From Pseudomonas hefeiensis (lineage in GTDB: Bacteria > Pseudomonadota > Gammaproteobacteria > Pseudomonadales > Pseudomonadaceae): a stretch of DNA of 64,000 nt. Numbering within the stretch: the stretch's first letter is position 1; each line of letters opens with the position of its first letter. A program made the position numbers and the translations under genes. Below are positions 1 through 8,840 of this stretch, piece by piece. Where the stretch lies: NCBI RefSeq assembly GCF_030687835.1, contig NZ_CP117449.1:186001-250000 (forward strand), given 5' to 3'. The notes under the pieces are model-generated. The model ran no database searches and was not told the origin of the DNA. It saw nothing but the letters and a program-made list of their open reading frames with translations.

Positions 1-373
1 TCGCCTGTCGAAAAACCCCATCAAGCATCTGCCGATGCTCGAGTTGCTGTACCTGTGCCTGTCCTTGGGTTTCGAAGGCAAGTATCGGGTTCAGGCCCGG
101 GGAGTCCTTGAGCTGGAAGGTATCCGTGATGCGCTTTACCGAATGATCCGCCAGGCCCGAGGCGATACCCCTCGCGAACTGTCACCCCACTGGGAAGGAT
201 TCGATGGTGGGCCTCGCACGCCGGTGCGCATTGTCCCGGCCTGGACAGTGGCGGTCTTCACCCTGGTATGTCTTGGCGTGATGTATTGGAGCTTCGCCTG
301 GGTACTGGACGAGCATCGCGAAAGCGTACTGCAACCTTATCAATCGCTAGAGCCGGTCACCGCTCAGCCGTAG
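1..373 (+). CDS. tssL: T6SS inner-membrane protein TssL (DotU/IcmH family), C-terminal part only
   Basis: The reading frame is open from the first bases of the window, so this is the 3' end of a longer gene. The segment LELLYLCLSLGFEGKYRV is the hallmark of the DotU/TssL cytoplasmic domain, and a single hydrophobic segment (WTVAVFTLVCLGVMYWSF) near the C-terminus is the usual tail anchor. TssL forms the T6SS membrane complex with TssM and TssJ. tssM follows 19 bp downstream on the same strand, which supports the call. The fragment has no peptidoglycan-binding (OmpA-like) extension after the membrane anchor, so this is the short form of TssL. Confidence 0.93.
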   Translation, partial: RLSKNPIKHLPMLELLYLCLSLGFEGKYRVQARGVLELEGIRDALYRMIRQARGDTPRELSPHWEGFDGGPRTPVRIVPAWTVAVFTLVCLGVMYWSFAWVLDEHRESVLQPYQSLEPVTAQP

Positions 374-392
374 CCGTAAACAGGGACGTGTC

Positions 393-3300
393 ATGAAATT
401 GTTTTTCCGAAAAGCCGGTGCTTGTGTGCGTCGGACCTGGGTCTGGACGTTGCTGCTGGTATTTTGTGCGGGGTTGCTGGTGTGGCTCGTCGGGCCGCTA
501 CTGGCGGTCAATGACTACAAGTTCTGGTCGACCCCGACGGCACGGCTGCTGTCGATCAGTATCTTGCTGCTGGGTTGGGGGCTGGGCATGGTTTTCGTCA
601 ATGGGCGAGCCGGCGCGACCATGAACACCAAGGAAGTCGCCAGCGAGCGGGATTCTATTCGGCGTCAGACCAGGATTGACGAGGAGCGACGTGAACTGCG
701 CTCGCGCTTCGCGCAGGCTTTAAGAACGCTGAAAGCCTCAAGTCTCTATCCCGGTCGTGGCGGACCCTGGCGAAACGAACTGCCGTGGTATTTGCTGATG
801 GGGTCGCCCGCTAGCGGCAAGACTAGCCTGCTGGACTGTTCAGGTCTGGAGTTCCCCATCAACAGGCATGAGCAAAAGCCGATGGCTGACACCTCGGCTA
901 TCCGGAGTTGCGACTGGTACTTTGCCGAGGGTGCCGTGCTGATAGACACGCCCGGGCGCTACTTGAGCCAGGAGGATAGTGATGTCGACGGCAGCGCTTG
1001 GGCCGCTTTGCTGGAGTTGCTACGCAAGCGTCGTCGCGGTCGCCCCTTGAATGGCTTGCTGATGGTTGTGCCGAGCGACGTCTTGCTGCAGGCGCGTGAG
1101 GATGAGGTCGCCACCCTGGCTTGTCAGATTCGTGGCCGCTTGCACGAGGTGCGAAGTCGGCTGCACATTAATGTGCCGATTTACCTGGTCCTTAGCAAAG
1201 CGGACAGCGTGCCTGGCTTCAACGAGTTCTTTGATTCGCTGACTCGCGAGGAAAGTGACCAGGTGCTGGGTGCGAGTTTCAACCAGGACCAGCGCGGTAA
1301 CGATATGGCGGTATTGCAAGCCGAATTCGAGGCGTTGCTGCATCGCCTTAACGGTCAGGTGCTCATGCGCATGCATCAGGAGCGCGACACCCGGCGCCGT
1401 AGTCAGATCCTTGATTTCCCTCATCAACTGGGACTGATCGGGACCCGCTTGCGTCTGCTGGTCGACTTGGCCTTCACCACCGATAACTGCCGGTTACGCG
1501 GGTTCTACCTGACCTGCGCGTGCTCGCCAGCCTTTAGCATGGATTCGGCAGTCCCAGTCAACGCCAGCTTTCGCAGTGCGGGTGTCGCGTCTGGAGGGCG
1601 ATCGCGATTTATCCGTCATTTGCTTAGCAGGGTCATTTTTCCGGAGGCCGACCTGGCCGGTCTCGATCAGCGCGAACGCAGACGTATCCACTGGGGCCAG
1701 CGTGCTTTGTACCTGGGAGCGCTGGCGGTCCTTGGTGTGTTCGGGTTGTTGTGGGCAAATGGGTTTTCGGCCAACCATGAGCGTCTGGAGAGCTTGCGTA
1801 CGTTGGCGCAGCGTTGGGATCAACAGCGCTCGGCCCTGGTGGCCGGTGATGACTCGATGCTCAAGTCTCTTGATATCCGTTACGAAGCCACTCGGGTTTT
1901 CCCGCATGGCGGGGAGGTACCGTTGTATGAGCGTGTCGGTCTGTATCAGGGCCAAGCGAGTAACCCAACGGTAGTCGGCGCTTACGAGCGTGAACTACAG
2001 GCACACCTGCTTCCTCGGGTCGCGCAGATGCTTGAGGCGCATATCCGTGGCAATTTGAATAATCGTGAACATTTGCTCAATAGCTTGCGCGCGTACTTGA
2101 TGCTCAACCTGCAGGAGCGTCGCGACACTGCTTGGCTCAAGGATCGGCTTGCCAGCGATTGGTCGCTGCGTTACGCCGGTAATACGGCAGCGCAGAATGG
2201 CTTGAATGCTCACTTCCAGCGTCTGCTTGACCAGCCGTTCACCTATCTGCTTGATGAGCCGCTGGTGGCCAGTGCCCGGGAGGCCTTGCGCCGAGAATCC
2301 CTGGCGAGCGTCGTTTACCGAATGCTCCGAGAGAAGGCCAGTCACCTGCCGCAATACCGTCTCAGTCAACATATGGGGCCGCAGGGCGCGTTGCTGGTAG
2401 GCACCGATCATGTGATCCCCGGTTTCTACACACGCCAGGGGTACGAGCGATACTTTTCAGTTCAGGGCACGACGCTGGTTATAGAACTGCTGCGAGACAA
2501 CTGGGTATTGGGTGAGGGCGCTAGCCTTAGCGGCATGGACATGCGGCGACTGATGATCGAACTGGAGCAACTGTATTTTAGCGACTATGCCGACCAGTGG
2601 AGCGAAGCGGTCGGCCAGGTTGCCCTGCATTCGATCAGCGATATGGGGGAGGGCGCCGAGCAACTGGCGGGATTGACGTCTGCCCACTCGCCAATCCTGC
2701 GAATGCTGGTGCAAGTGCGTGAGCACACGCAAATCCTGAGCGTTGCAGAGCGTATCGATGATGAGCAACAAACGGTCGGGAACGGTGGCAATACCATTGC
2801 ACATATCGTTGCCATTACCGAGAAAACGGCCGGTGCCTTGGCCGACAATTTGCCGGACACCGCGCAGAAATCCTTGCGACGGCGTTTCGAGCCACTGCAC
2901 CGTCTGTTGGATCTTGATGAAAGTCCGCTGCACGACCTGACCCAGGTCTTGCAGGCCCTGGACGAGGTGCAATTACAACTGGCGAACCTTGTCCGTGCCG
3001 GTGCGCCGGAGCAGGCCGCGTTCGAATTGGCCAAGAGACGCATGGGCGGCCAGCGTGATGCACTGAGTAACCTGCGCAGCGCCTCGGCTCGTTTGCCACG
3101 TCCGATCAGCGAGTGGTTTCAGGTTCTGGCCGAAGACAGCTGGCGCTTGGTGCTCAATGATTCCTACCGTTACCTGAACCTGCGCTACCAGAGCGAGCTT
3201 TACAGCTTTTACGGCAAGGCAATCAATAAGCGATATCCGTTCAGCGCTCACAGTGCCAGTGACGTGGCGATCAACGACTTCCGGGAGTTCTTCAAGGATC

Positions 3301-3872
3301 AGGGCGTTGTCGATCGATTCTTCGAGAGCTACATGCGACCCTTTGTCAGCGGTCATCCGGGCCTCTACCGCCTGCGCAGCATCGACGGCCAAAGTTTGCC
3401 GGTGTCCAGGGCTTATCTTGACCAGATGGCTGCGGCGAACACCATCCGCCGGAGTTTTTTTGCCGAAAACCCGGCCGAGCCGCAGGTGCAGTTCAAGCTT
3501 GAACCGTACACGCTGGATCCGGCGGTGAGCCGTTCCGAATTCCGTTTTGGCGACAAGACGCTGGAGTATCGTCACGGGCCGATTTTGCCTGTGACCTTCA
3601 CCTGGCCAAGCGATGCTCAAGATGGTCGAACCGCCCTGGTGCTGGACAAAATGGTCGGGCGAGGGGTGGGTATCGAGAAGAATATGGGGCCATGGTCGCT
3701 TTTTCGTTTGTTCGACCTGATGCAGACCGAATACCTGACCGGACGCGACGTGCGCGTACTCAAGGCAGACCTGGGCGGCTTGCGAGCCAATTATCTGTTA
3801 ACGAGCCAACGCACACCCAACCCGTTCGACATGAGCGTGCTACGCACTTTTCGAATGCCGGTGCAGCTTTGA
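393..3872 (+). CDS. tssM: T6SS membrane complex protein TssM (IcmF)
   Basis: This 1159-residue protein has the TssM layout: two N-terminal membrane segments (about residues 15-35 and 48-68), a cytoplasmic NTPase-like domain with a Walker A motif GSPASGKT near residue 136, a third membrane segment near 438-456 (LYLGALAVLGVFGLLW), and a long periplasmic part. Length is typical for the family. TssM spans the envelope and links TssL to the outer-membrane lipoprotein TssJ. It lies between tssL and the phosphatase gene. Its TGA stop shares one base with the next start codon, so the genes are probably co-translated. The order tssL-tssM-phosphatase-kinase matches the end of the P. aeruginosa H2-T6SS operon (from memory). 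Confidence 0.95.
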   Translation: MKLFFRKAGACVRRTWVWTLLLVFCAGLLVWLVGPLLAVNDYKFWSTPTARLLSISILLLGWGLGMVFVNGRAGATMNTKEVASERDSIRRQTRIDEERRELRSRFAQALRTLKASSLYPGRGGPWRNELPWYLLMGSPASGKTSLLDCSGLEFPINRHEQKPMADTSAIRSCDWYFAEGAVLIDTPGRYLSQEDSDVDGSAWAALLELLRKRRRGRPLNGLLMVVPSDVLLQAREDEVATLACQIRGRLHEVRSRLHINVPIYLVLSKADSVPGFNEFFDSLTREESDQVLGASFNQDQRGNDMAVLQAEFEALLHRLNGQVLMRMHQERDTRRRSQILDFPHQLGLIGTRLRLLVDLAFTTDNCRLRGFYLTCACSPAFSMDSAVPVNASFRSAGVASGGRSRFIRHLLSRVIFPEADLAGLDQRERRRIHWGQRALYLGALAVLGVFGLLWANGFSANHERLESLRTLAQRWDQQRSALVAGDDSMLKSLDIRYEATRVFPHGGEVPLYERVGLYQGQASNPTVVGAYERELQAHLLPRVAQMLEAHIRGNLNNREHLLNSLRAYLMLNLQERRDTAWLKDRLASDWSLRYAGNTAAQNGLNAHFQRLLDQPFTYLLDEPLVASAREALRRESLASVVYRMLREKASHLPQYRLSQHMGPQGALLVGTDHVIPGFYTRQGYERYFSVQGTTLVIELLRDNWVLGEGASLSGMDMRRLMIELEQLYFSDYADQWSEAVGQVALHSISDMGEGAEQLAGLTSAHSPILRMLVQVREHTQILSVAERIDDEQQTVGNGGNTIAHIVAITEKTAGALADNLPDTAQKSLRRRFEPLHRLLDLDESPLHDLTQVLQALDEVQLQLANLVRAGAPEQAAFELAKRRMGGQRDALSNLRSASARLPRPISEWFQVLAEDSWRLVLNDSYRYLNLRYQSELYSFYGKAINKRYPFSAHSASDVAINDFREFFKDQGVVDRFFESYMRPFVSGHPGLYRLRSIDGQSLPVSRAYLDQMAAANTIRRSFFAENPAEPQVQFKLEPYTLDPAVSRSEFRFGDKTLEYRHGPILPVTFTWPSDAQDGRTALVLDKMVGRGVGIEKNMGPWSLFRLFDLMQTEYLTGRDVRVLKADLGGLRANYLLTSQRTPNPFDMSVLRTFRMPVQL

Positions 3873-4597
3873 TGCAGGCCGCGGACCGTTGGCGTAGTGC
3901 CGCGCGCACTGCCCCTGGCAAGGTTCGGGCAAGGAACGAGGATGCCTTTCTCGAATCCCCACGACAGGGGCTATGGGTGGTCGCCGACGGTATGGGTGGT
4001 CATGCGGGCGGTGATATCGCCAGCCAACTGATTGTTGCCAATCTGGCGGAGTTGCCGCTGCACCGAGACCTCGACAAGCGATCGAAAGCGGTGCGCCAAT
4101 GTCTGCGCTGGAGCAATCGACGATTGAACCAGGAACTGACTGTCACCGGACGTCATTGCGCAATCATGGGCAGCACCGTGGTGGCGTTGTTGCTGGAAGG
4201 CAACCGTGGAGCGTGTATATGGGCGGGCGATAGCCGATGTTACCTGTGGCGCGACCGAAGGCTCTATCAGTTATCCAGGGACCATTCACTGCAACAGCAA
4301 CTGATTGACAAGCAACACTTGGATATTCATGAGGCCCGTGCCCACCCGGCAGCGAAGGCGTTAACCCGCGCCGTCGGCGCTGCGCAAGAGCTGAGCCTGG
4401 AGGTGCTGGAGTTGGAGGTTCATCCGCACGATACGTTTTTGTTGTGCAGTGACGGCTTGTATCAGGATCTAAGCGCACAGGCCTTGGGAGAAGCGTTGAG
4501 CCTTGCTTCACCTCGCACTGCCCTGGAGTGTCTTTTCGAGCAAGCACTGTGTGGCACTGCGAAGGACAACTTGACGGCTGTGGTGATTCGCCAGTGA
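3872..4597 (+). CDS. stp1: PP2C-family serine/threonine phosphatase of the T6SS cluster
   Basis: The 241-residue protein carries the PP2C metal-binding motifs in order: RARNEDAF near residue 18, VVADGMGGHAGGD near 35-47, AGDSRCYLWR, LLCSDGLYQDL and a final DNLTAVVI. The ATG at 3872 overlaps the tssM stop by one base and starts right before the domain; a longer upstream extension in this frame would lie inside tssM and is rejected. Such phosphatases reverse phosphorylation by the partner kinase, encoded directly downstream with a 4-bp overlap. In P. aeruginosa, Stp1/Stk1 flank the H2-T6SS and PppA/PpkA post-translationally control the H1-T6SS. Confidence 0.93.
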   Translation: MQAADRWRSAARTAPGKVRARNEDAFLESPRQGLWVVADGMGGHAGGDIASQLIVANLAELPLHRDLDKRSKAVRQCLRWSNRRLNQELTVTGRHCAIMGSTVVALLLEGNRGACIWAGDSRCYLWRDRRLYQLSRDHSLQQQLIDKQHLDIHEARAHPAAKALTRAVGAAQELSLEVLELEVHPHDTFLLCSDGLYQDLSAQALGEALSLASPRTALECLFEQALCGTAKDNLTAVVIRQ

Positions 4598-5526
4598 AGG
4601 AAGAGGGTAGTCACCACACATATTTCGCCTTCTCCAGCGCTCTGCATTCGACGACATTGCGCGAGCGTTGTGTCAGCGAAATGCCACAAATACTCGCAGG
4701 TCGCTATCACCTGGAACGCCTGCTCGGAGCAGGCGGCATGGGGGTCGTATATCGCGTACGGGACCTGCTACACGAACAGTACGGTGATCCGGATCCGTAC
4801 ATTGCGTTGAAAATGCTCAGTGAGCAATTCGATGGCTCACCTGACGCGAGCGCGCTGCTCTACAGCGAGTTCGCCCTGAGCAGGCGATTGCATCACCCGA
4901 ACGTGTTGCGTCCATACACCTTCGAAGTGGACGCTGACCATCGGCGGGCTTTTATCACCATGGAGCTGATGCGTGGCTTGACCTTGGACAAACTGCTTTG
5001 CGAGCGGCCGCTGGGTTTGCCCTGGCATGAACTGCAAGCCATCGCCGCGCCTCTGCTCGACGCCTTGGCGTATGCCCACAGCCGGGGCGTGCTGCACGGG
5101 GACATGAAGCCAAGCAACGTTATGCTCAGCGAGGAGGGTGTGCGTTTGTTCGATTTCGGTTTGGGCCTGGCGCAAGAAGGGCCTTTGAAGAGCCTGCCAA
5201 ACCTGAGTCGAGATCGCCTCAACGCCTGGACCCCGAGCTACGCCGCCCCTGAGTTGCTTGACGGCGCACCGTTGTCAGAGGGGGGCGATGCCTATGGGGT
5301 GGCTTGCTTACTGTATGAGCTGGCGAGCGGCAAACATCCGTTCCGCCGTTTACCTTCAACCCAAGCGCGAGACGCCCGCATGGAGCGCGAACTCAAGGCG
5401 CCGCGCCATTTGCCCAGGCGTTGCTGGACGGCTTTGCGCTTGGCGCTGGCGTTTGATCCGAGGCAGCGCCGCATTACTGCGGCGCAGCTGCGTGACGCCA
5501 TGAATGCTGAGTCTTCCTGGTGGTGA
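4594..5526 (+). CDS. stk1: Serine/threonine protein kinase of the T6SS cluster
   Basis: A Hanks-type kinase domain fills almost the whole protein: glycine loop LLGAGGMGVVY near residue 45, ATP lysine in ALKML, catalytic loop LHGDMKPSNV, DFG in LFDFGLG, and APE in YAAPELLDG. The catalytic loop reads HGD instead of HRD. I chose the GTG at 4594, which overlaps the phosphatase stop (GTGA); an ATG at 4681 just before the domain (MPQILAGRYHL) is an alternative start. There is no transmembrane or extracellular sensor region, unlike PpkA, so it is the short Stk1-like type. It presumably phosphorylates a T6SS component and is countered by the upstream phosphatase. Confidence 0.9.
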   Translation: MKEEGSHHTYFAFSSALHSTTLRERCVSEMPQILAGRYHLERLLGAGGMGVVYRVRDLLHEQYGDPDPYIALKMLSEQFDGSPDASALLYSEFALSRRLHHPNVLRPYTFEVDADHRRAFITMELMRGLTLDKLLCERPLGLPWHELQAIAAPLLDALAYAHSRGVLHGDMKPSNVMLSEEGVRLFDFGLGLAQEGPLKSLPNLSRDRLNAWTPSYAAPELLDGAPLSEGGDAYGVACLLYELASGKHPFRRLPSTQARDARMERELKAPRHLPRRCWTALRLALAFDPRQRRITAAQLRDAMNAESSWW

Positions 5527-5736
5527 ATCGGTTGCGAGCGATGATCGATTTTTCAATCACTGCAACTGCAATGCATGGCAAGGGAGCACGCTTGCGCGCC
5601 ACAGGATGGCGGTGTGGCGACCATCGTGGCTCAACGTTATCCAGCACCTGCTGCCGCCAAACAACTTGAGAACCCGTCCAAACTCCGTAGAATGCTGCCG
5701 TCATTATGCCACTACCTTTCAGGGACGAATTCAGAT

Positions 5737-6318
5737 ATGCGAGTTTTTGCCATATTCCTGGCCCTCTGCCTTATGGCGGGCTGCGCCTCCAAACCCGATT
5801 ACTACGTTTCCCCGACGCCGGTAACGATCCCCACAACCGCCACCTATTGGATCGACACCTTCGATGTTGAAGTCGTAGGTAAAAACGAACGCTTTTTGCC
5901 GGACGAAAAAGTCCGTGAGCAATTGCACACCGACCTGATCGGCCGCCTGCTTGAGGACAATCGTTATGCCTCCAGCAAGGAAACCGCCGACTATCTGCTG
6001 GACGTCAACAGCGTCTACGCACGACGTATTCAAGACACCCAAGGTGGCTTCATGAGCAAGATCGTCGCCGATGGCACGTTCCTCGCCAGTGTTGATTTCA
6101 GCTATGAGGTCAAAGTGAAGAAGGCCGGCACCGAGGTTTTGCACTTTGCCCAGGCCCGTCAGGGGCTGATGCCGGGCGGTGCGGTCGGGCAATTTCAGAA
6201 CATGAGAAGCATGGTGGGCGCTCTGACCAACAGAGGTAACTCTGATGTCGAAGGCTTTTACACCGGCCACTTGAGCGGCTTTATTGCCGACGACCTGCGG
6301 GCCATTCCGTCCCGCTAG
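5737..6318 (+). CDS. Predicted outer-membrane lipoprotein of unknown function
   Basis: The 193-residue product begins with a lipoprotein signal: MRVFAIFLALCLMAGC, lipobox MAGC with the modified Cys at residue 16. The body has no motif I recognise. It includes a segment (YWIDTFDVEVVGKNERFLPDEKVREQL) resembling small periplasmic lipoproteins that carry an N-terminal beta strand followed by helices. The frame is open further upstream, but the ATG at 5737 gives a proper signal peptide and is chosen. It stands alone, 210 bp after the kinase gene, and need not belong to the T6SS operon. Confidence 0.75.
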   Translation: MRVFAIFLALCLMAGCASKPDYYVSPTPVTIPTTATYWIDTFDVEVVGKNERFLPDEKVREQLHTDLIGRLLEDNRYASSKETADYLLDVNSVYARRIQDTQGGFMSKIVADGTFLASVDFSYEVKVKKAGTEVLHFAQARQGLMPGGAVGQFQNMRSMVGALTNRGNSDVEGFYTGHLSGFIADDLRAIPSR

Positions 6319-6358
6319 TCATGACTGTCGCCGGTTGCTGACTCACGCATAAAAAAAT

Positions 6359-6385
6359 CTCGTGGTCGTTAACCCGAACCACGAG
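6359..6385 (-). terminator. Hairpin with U-tract, oriented for minus-strand transcription
   Basis: CTCGTGGT (6359-6366) and ACCACGAG (6378-6385) form a perfect 8-bp stem with an 11-nt loop. The run of seven A at 6351-6357 becomes a U-tract only when read on the minus strand. No minus-strand gene ends here, so it would stop antisense transcription or a small minus-strand RNA. Confidence 0.5.
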
Positions 6386-6436
6386 TGCCTCGCGTCTGAC
6401 CTTGTGAACGGATCATTCATTCACGAGGTTCAGCCC

Positions 6437-8098
6437 ATGTCCCGTCCTCCTTCATTTCTACGTCCTGCTGCTCAGGGCTTCGCCGTGACCTTGCTGGTGG
6501 CATTGGCCGGTTGTGAGTTGTCTTCGCCCCGGGAGGTTACCAAGCCGGCCGAACCGGCGTCTGCGTCCCCCGGCCCAGTGCGGCAAAGCGAAATCGCTTA
6601 CGTGCACGAGCCTCTGGCCAAGCGCATGGCCGCCCCGGCTTCGATGCCTTCGCCAAGGGTGCGCAGCGATGCTATCGCGGGGGATTACCGCGCCGAGCCC
6701 CGCGAGCAGTATGAAAAACTGCCGGACAACCCCATCCATAGCGTTGCCGAAACGCCGGTCTCGACCTTCAGCGTCGATGTCGACACCGGCAGCTATGCCA
6801 ATGTGCGACGTTTGCTCAATCAAGGTCGCCTGCCGCCCGAAGGCGCCGTGCGACTGGAGGAAATGGTCAACTATTTCCCTTACGACTATGCCTTGCCCAC
6901 CGACGGTTCTCCCTTCGGCGTGACCACTGAAGTGGCCCCGTCGCCATGGAACCCTCATACCCGCTTGCTGCGCATTGGCATCAAGGCGAGTGATCGAGCC
7001 GTGGCGGACCTGGCGCCGGCCAACCTGGTATTTCTGGTGGACGTTTCCGGTTCCATGGCCCGGCGCGAAGGCCTGCCGCTGGTCAAGAGCACCCTGAAAC
7101 TGCTGGTGGATCAATTGCGCGAGCAGGACCGGGTCTCTCTGGTGGTGTATGCCGGCGAATCCCGGGTAGTGCTTAAGCCGACCTCGGGCCGCGACAAGGT
7201 CAAGATACGCAACGCCATCGATCAGTTGGACGCCGGTGGTTCCACCGCAGGTGCGTCGGGTATCGAACTGGCCTATCAAATGGCTCGGGAGAGCTTTATC
7301 GACAAAGGTATCAACCGCATCCTGCTGGCCACCGATGGCGACTTCAACGTCGGCATCAGCGATTTCGACAGCCTCAAGCAGATGGCGGTGGACCGGCGTA
7401 AAAGCGGTGTATCCCTGACCACGCTGGGCTTCGGTGTGGATAACTACAATGAACACCTGATGGAGCAACTGGCCGACGCCGGTGACGGCAACTATGCTTA
7501 CATCGACAACCTGCTTGAAGCGCGCAAGGTATTGGTGGACCAGCTCAGCTCAACCCTGGCAGTGGTGGCGCGGGATGTGAAATTGCAGGTGGAGTTCAAC
7601 CCCGCCCAGATCAGTGAGTATCGCCTGTTGGGTTATGAGAACCGTGCGCTCAAGCGTGAAGATTTCAACAACGACAAGGTGGATGCGGGCGAAATCGGCG
7701 CCGGGCACACGGTGACCGCGTTGTATGAAATTGTTCCGAAGGGCGAGCAGGGCTGGTTGGAACCGTTGCGTTATGCGAGCACGCCCACGCTGGACGGCAA
7801 GGCAGGGGAGCTGGCGATGCTGCGCGTGCGCTACAAGCCCGCTGAAGGTGGGAGCAGCCGATTGATCGAGCACCCTGTCGCCAGCACGCAAAAAAATGAC
7901 AAGGCCAGCGATGACCTGCGCTTCTCGGCCGCTGTGGCCGCTTTCGCCCAACAGCTCAAGGGGGATGGCCGCTACACTGGAACGATGAGTTTGCAGGACA
8001 CCGCGCAATTGGCCCGCTCCGCCCGAGGTGATGATCCGTTTGGACTGCGCTCGGAGTTTGTGCAATTGGTGGAGCTCGCGCAGAGCCTTGAACGCTGA
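6437..8098 (+). CDS. von Willebrand factor A domain lipoprotein (YfbK-like)
   Basis: The 553-residue product starts with a lipoprotein signal ending in a LAGC lipobox. It then has the N-terminal region typical of YfbK-type proteins (FSVDVDTGSYANVRRLL), a VWA domain with an intact MIDAS motif DVSGSM near residue 202, and a C-terminal domain (AGHTVTALYEIVP...) of the DUF3520 kind. The ATG at 6437 has GAGG 9 bases upstream and is preferred over the longer open frame. An ECF sigma factor and an anti-sigma-like gene follow on the same strand after a REP pair; this trio recurs in pseudomonads, but its stimulus is not known to me. Confidence 0.88.
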   Translation: MSRPPSFLRPAAQGFAVTLLVALAGCELSSPREVTKPAEPASASPGPVRQSEIAYVHEPLAKRMAAPASMPSPRVRSDAIAGDYRAEPREQYEKLPDNPIHSVAETPVSTFSVDVDTGSYANVRRLLNQGRLPPEGAVRLEEMVNYFPYDYALPTDGSPFGVTTEVAPSPWNPHTRLLRIGIKASDRAVADLAPANLVFLVDVSGSMARREGLPLVKSTLKLLVDQLREQDRVSLVVYAGESRVVLKPTSGRDKVKIRNAIDQLDAGGSTAGASGIELAYQMARESFIDKGINRILLATDGDFNVGISDFDSLKQMAVDRRKSGVSLTTLGFGVDNYNEHLMEQLADAGDGNYAYIDNLLEARKVLVDQLSSTLAVVARDVKLQVEFNPAQISEYRLLGYENRALKREDFNNDKVDAGEIGAGHTVTALYEIVPKGEQGWLEPLRYASTPTLDGKAGELAMLRVRYKPAEGGSSRLIEHPVASTQKNDKASDDLRFSAAVAAFAQQLKGDGRYTGTMSLQDTAQLARSARGDDPFGLRSEFVQLVELAQSLER

Positions 8099-8121
8099 TC
8101 CTGACCACAACGAGGATCAAA

Positions 8122-8211
8122 TGTGGGAGCGAGCCTGCTCGCGATAGCGGTGGATCAATCTCCATCATCATTGACTGATCCGACGCCATCGCGAGCAGGC
8201 TCGCTCCCACA
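8122..8211. repeat. REP pair (inverted REP palindromes)
   Basis: TGTGGGAGCGAGCCTGCTCG at the left is mirrored by CGAGCAGGCTCGCTCCCACA at the right, about 45 bp apart. This is the canonical extragenic REP doublet of fluorescent pseudomonads and lies between the VWA gene and the sigma factor gene. Confidence 0.93.
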
Positions 8212-8267
8212 GTATTCTCTTGTCGCCTGCCAGAACGGTGTTGACCGCAAAGGAGTTTGTCACCGAC

Positions 8268-8840
8268 ATGCCCGCGCCCCATGATTGCCCCAGCGACGAA
8301 TCGCTGCTGGCCCGTTATCGCAATGGCGACGGGGCTTGCTTCGAAGCCCTGTACGCCCGCCATCGACAGGGGCTATACCGTTTTCTGGTGTCCTTGAGCA
8401 ACAAAACCGAGCTGGCCGAGGAAGTCTTCCAGGACACCTGGCTTAGCCTGATCCGCAGCAGCACCCAGCCACAAGGGCGGGCGAGTTTTCGTACCTGGTT
8501 GTTCCAGATTGCCCGCAACCGCTTGATCGATCACTGGCGCAAACACGGTGTCCACAACCCGCTGCACGACAGTTACGATGAACAGCTCCACGTTCAGCCC
8601 GACGACACCGCCGGTCCCGAACAACAGTTGAGCCTGAGTCGCGATCAGGCCCGCCTGGACGCCGCGTTACAAGCGTTGCCGGAGGACCAGCGGGAAGTCT
8701 TCCTGCTGCGTCTGCACGGTGACCTGGAATTACCGCAAATTGCCGCCCTGACCGGCGCCCCGCTGGAAACGGTAAAAAGCCGCTTGCGTTACGCCCAGCA
8801 GAAATTGCATCGACTGCTGGCCGAGGAGGTACCCGCATGA
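8268..8840 (+). CDS. ECF-type RNA polymerase sigma factor
   Basis: The 190-residue protein has sigma region 2 (EALYARHRQGLYRFLVSL ... EEVFQDTWLSLIR ... FRTWLFQIARNRLIDHWR) and region 4 (LPEDQREVFLLRLHGDLEL followed by an HTH with ETVKSRLRYA). It lacks sigma region 3, as expected for group 4 factors. The ATG at 8268 follows an AGGAG at 8251-8255; the spacing of 12 is long. The next gene overlaps its stop by 4 bp and encodes a membrane protein likely to be its anti-sigma partner. Confidence 0.92.
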   Translation: MPAPHDCPSDESLLARYRNGDGACFEALYARHRQGLYRFLVSLSNKTELAEEVFQDTWLSLIRSSTQPQGRASFRTWLFQIARNRLIDHWRKHGVHNPLHDSYDEQLHVQPDDTAGPEQQLSLSRDQARLDAALQALPEDQREVFLLRLHGDLELPQIAALTGAPLETVKSRLRYAQQKLHRLLAEEVPA

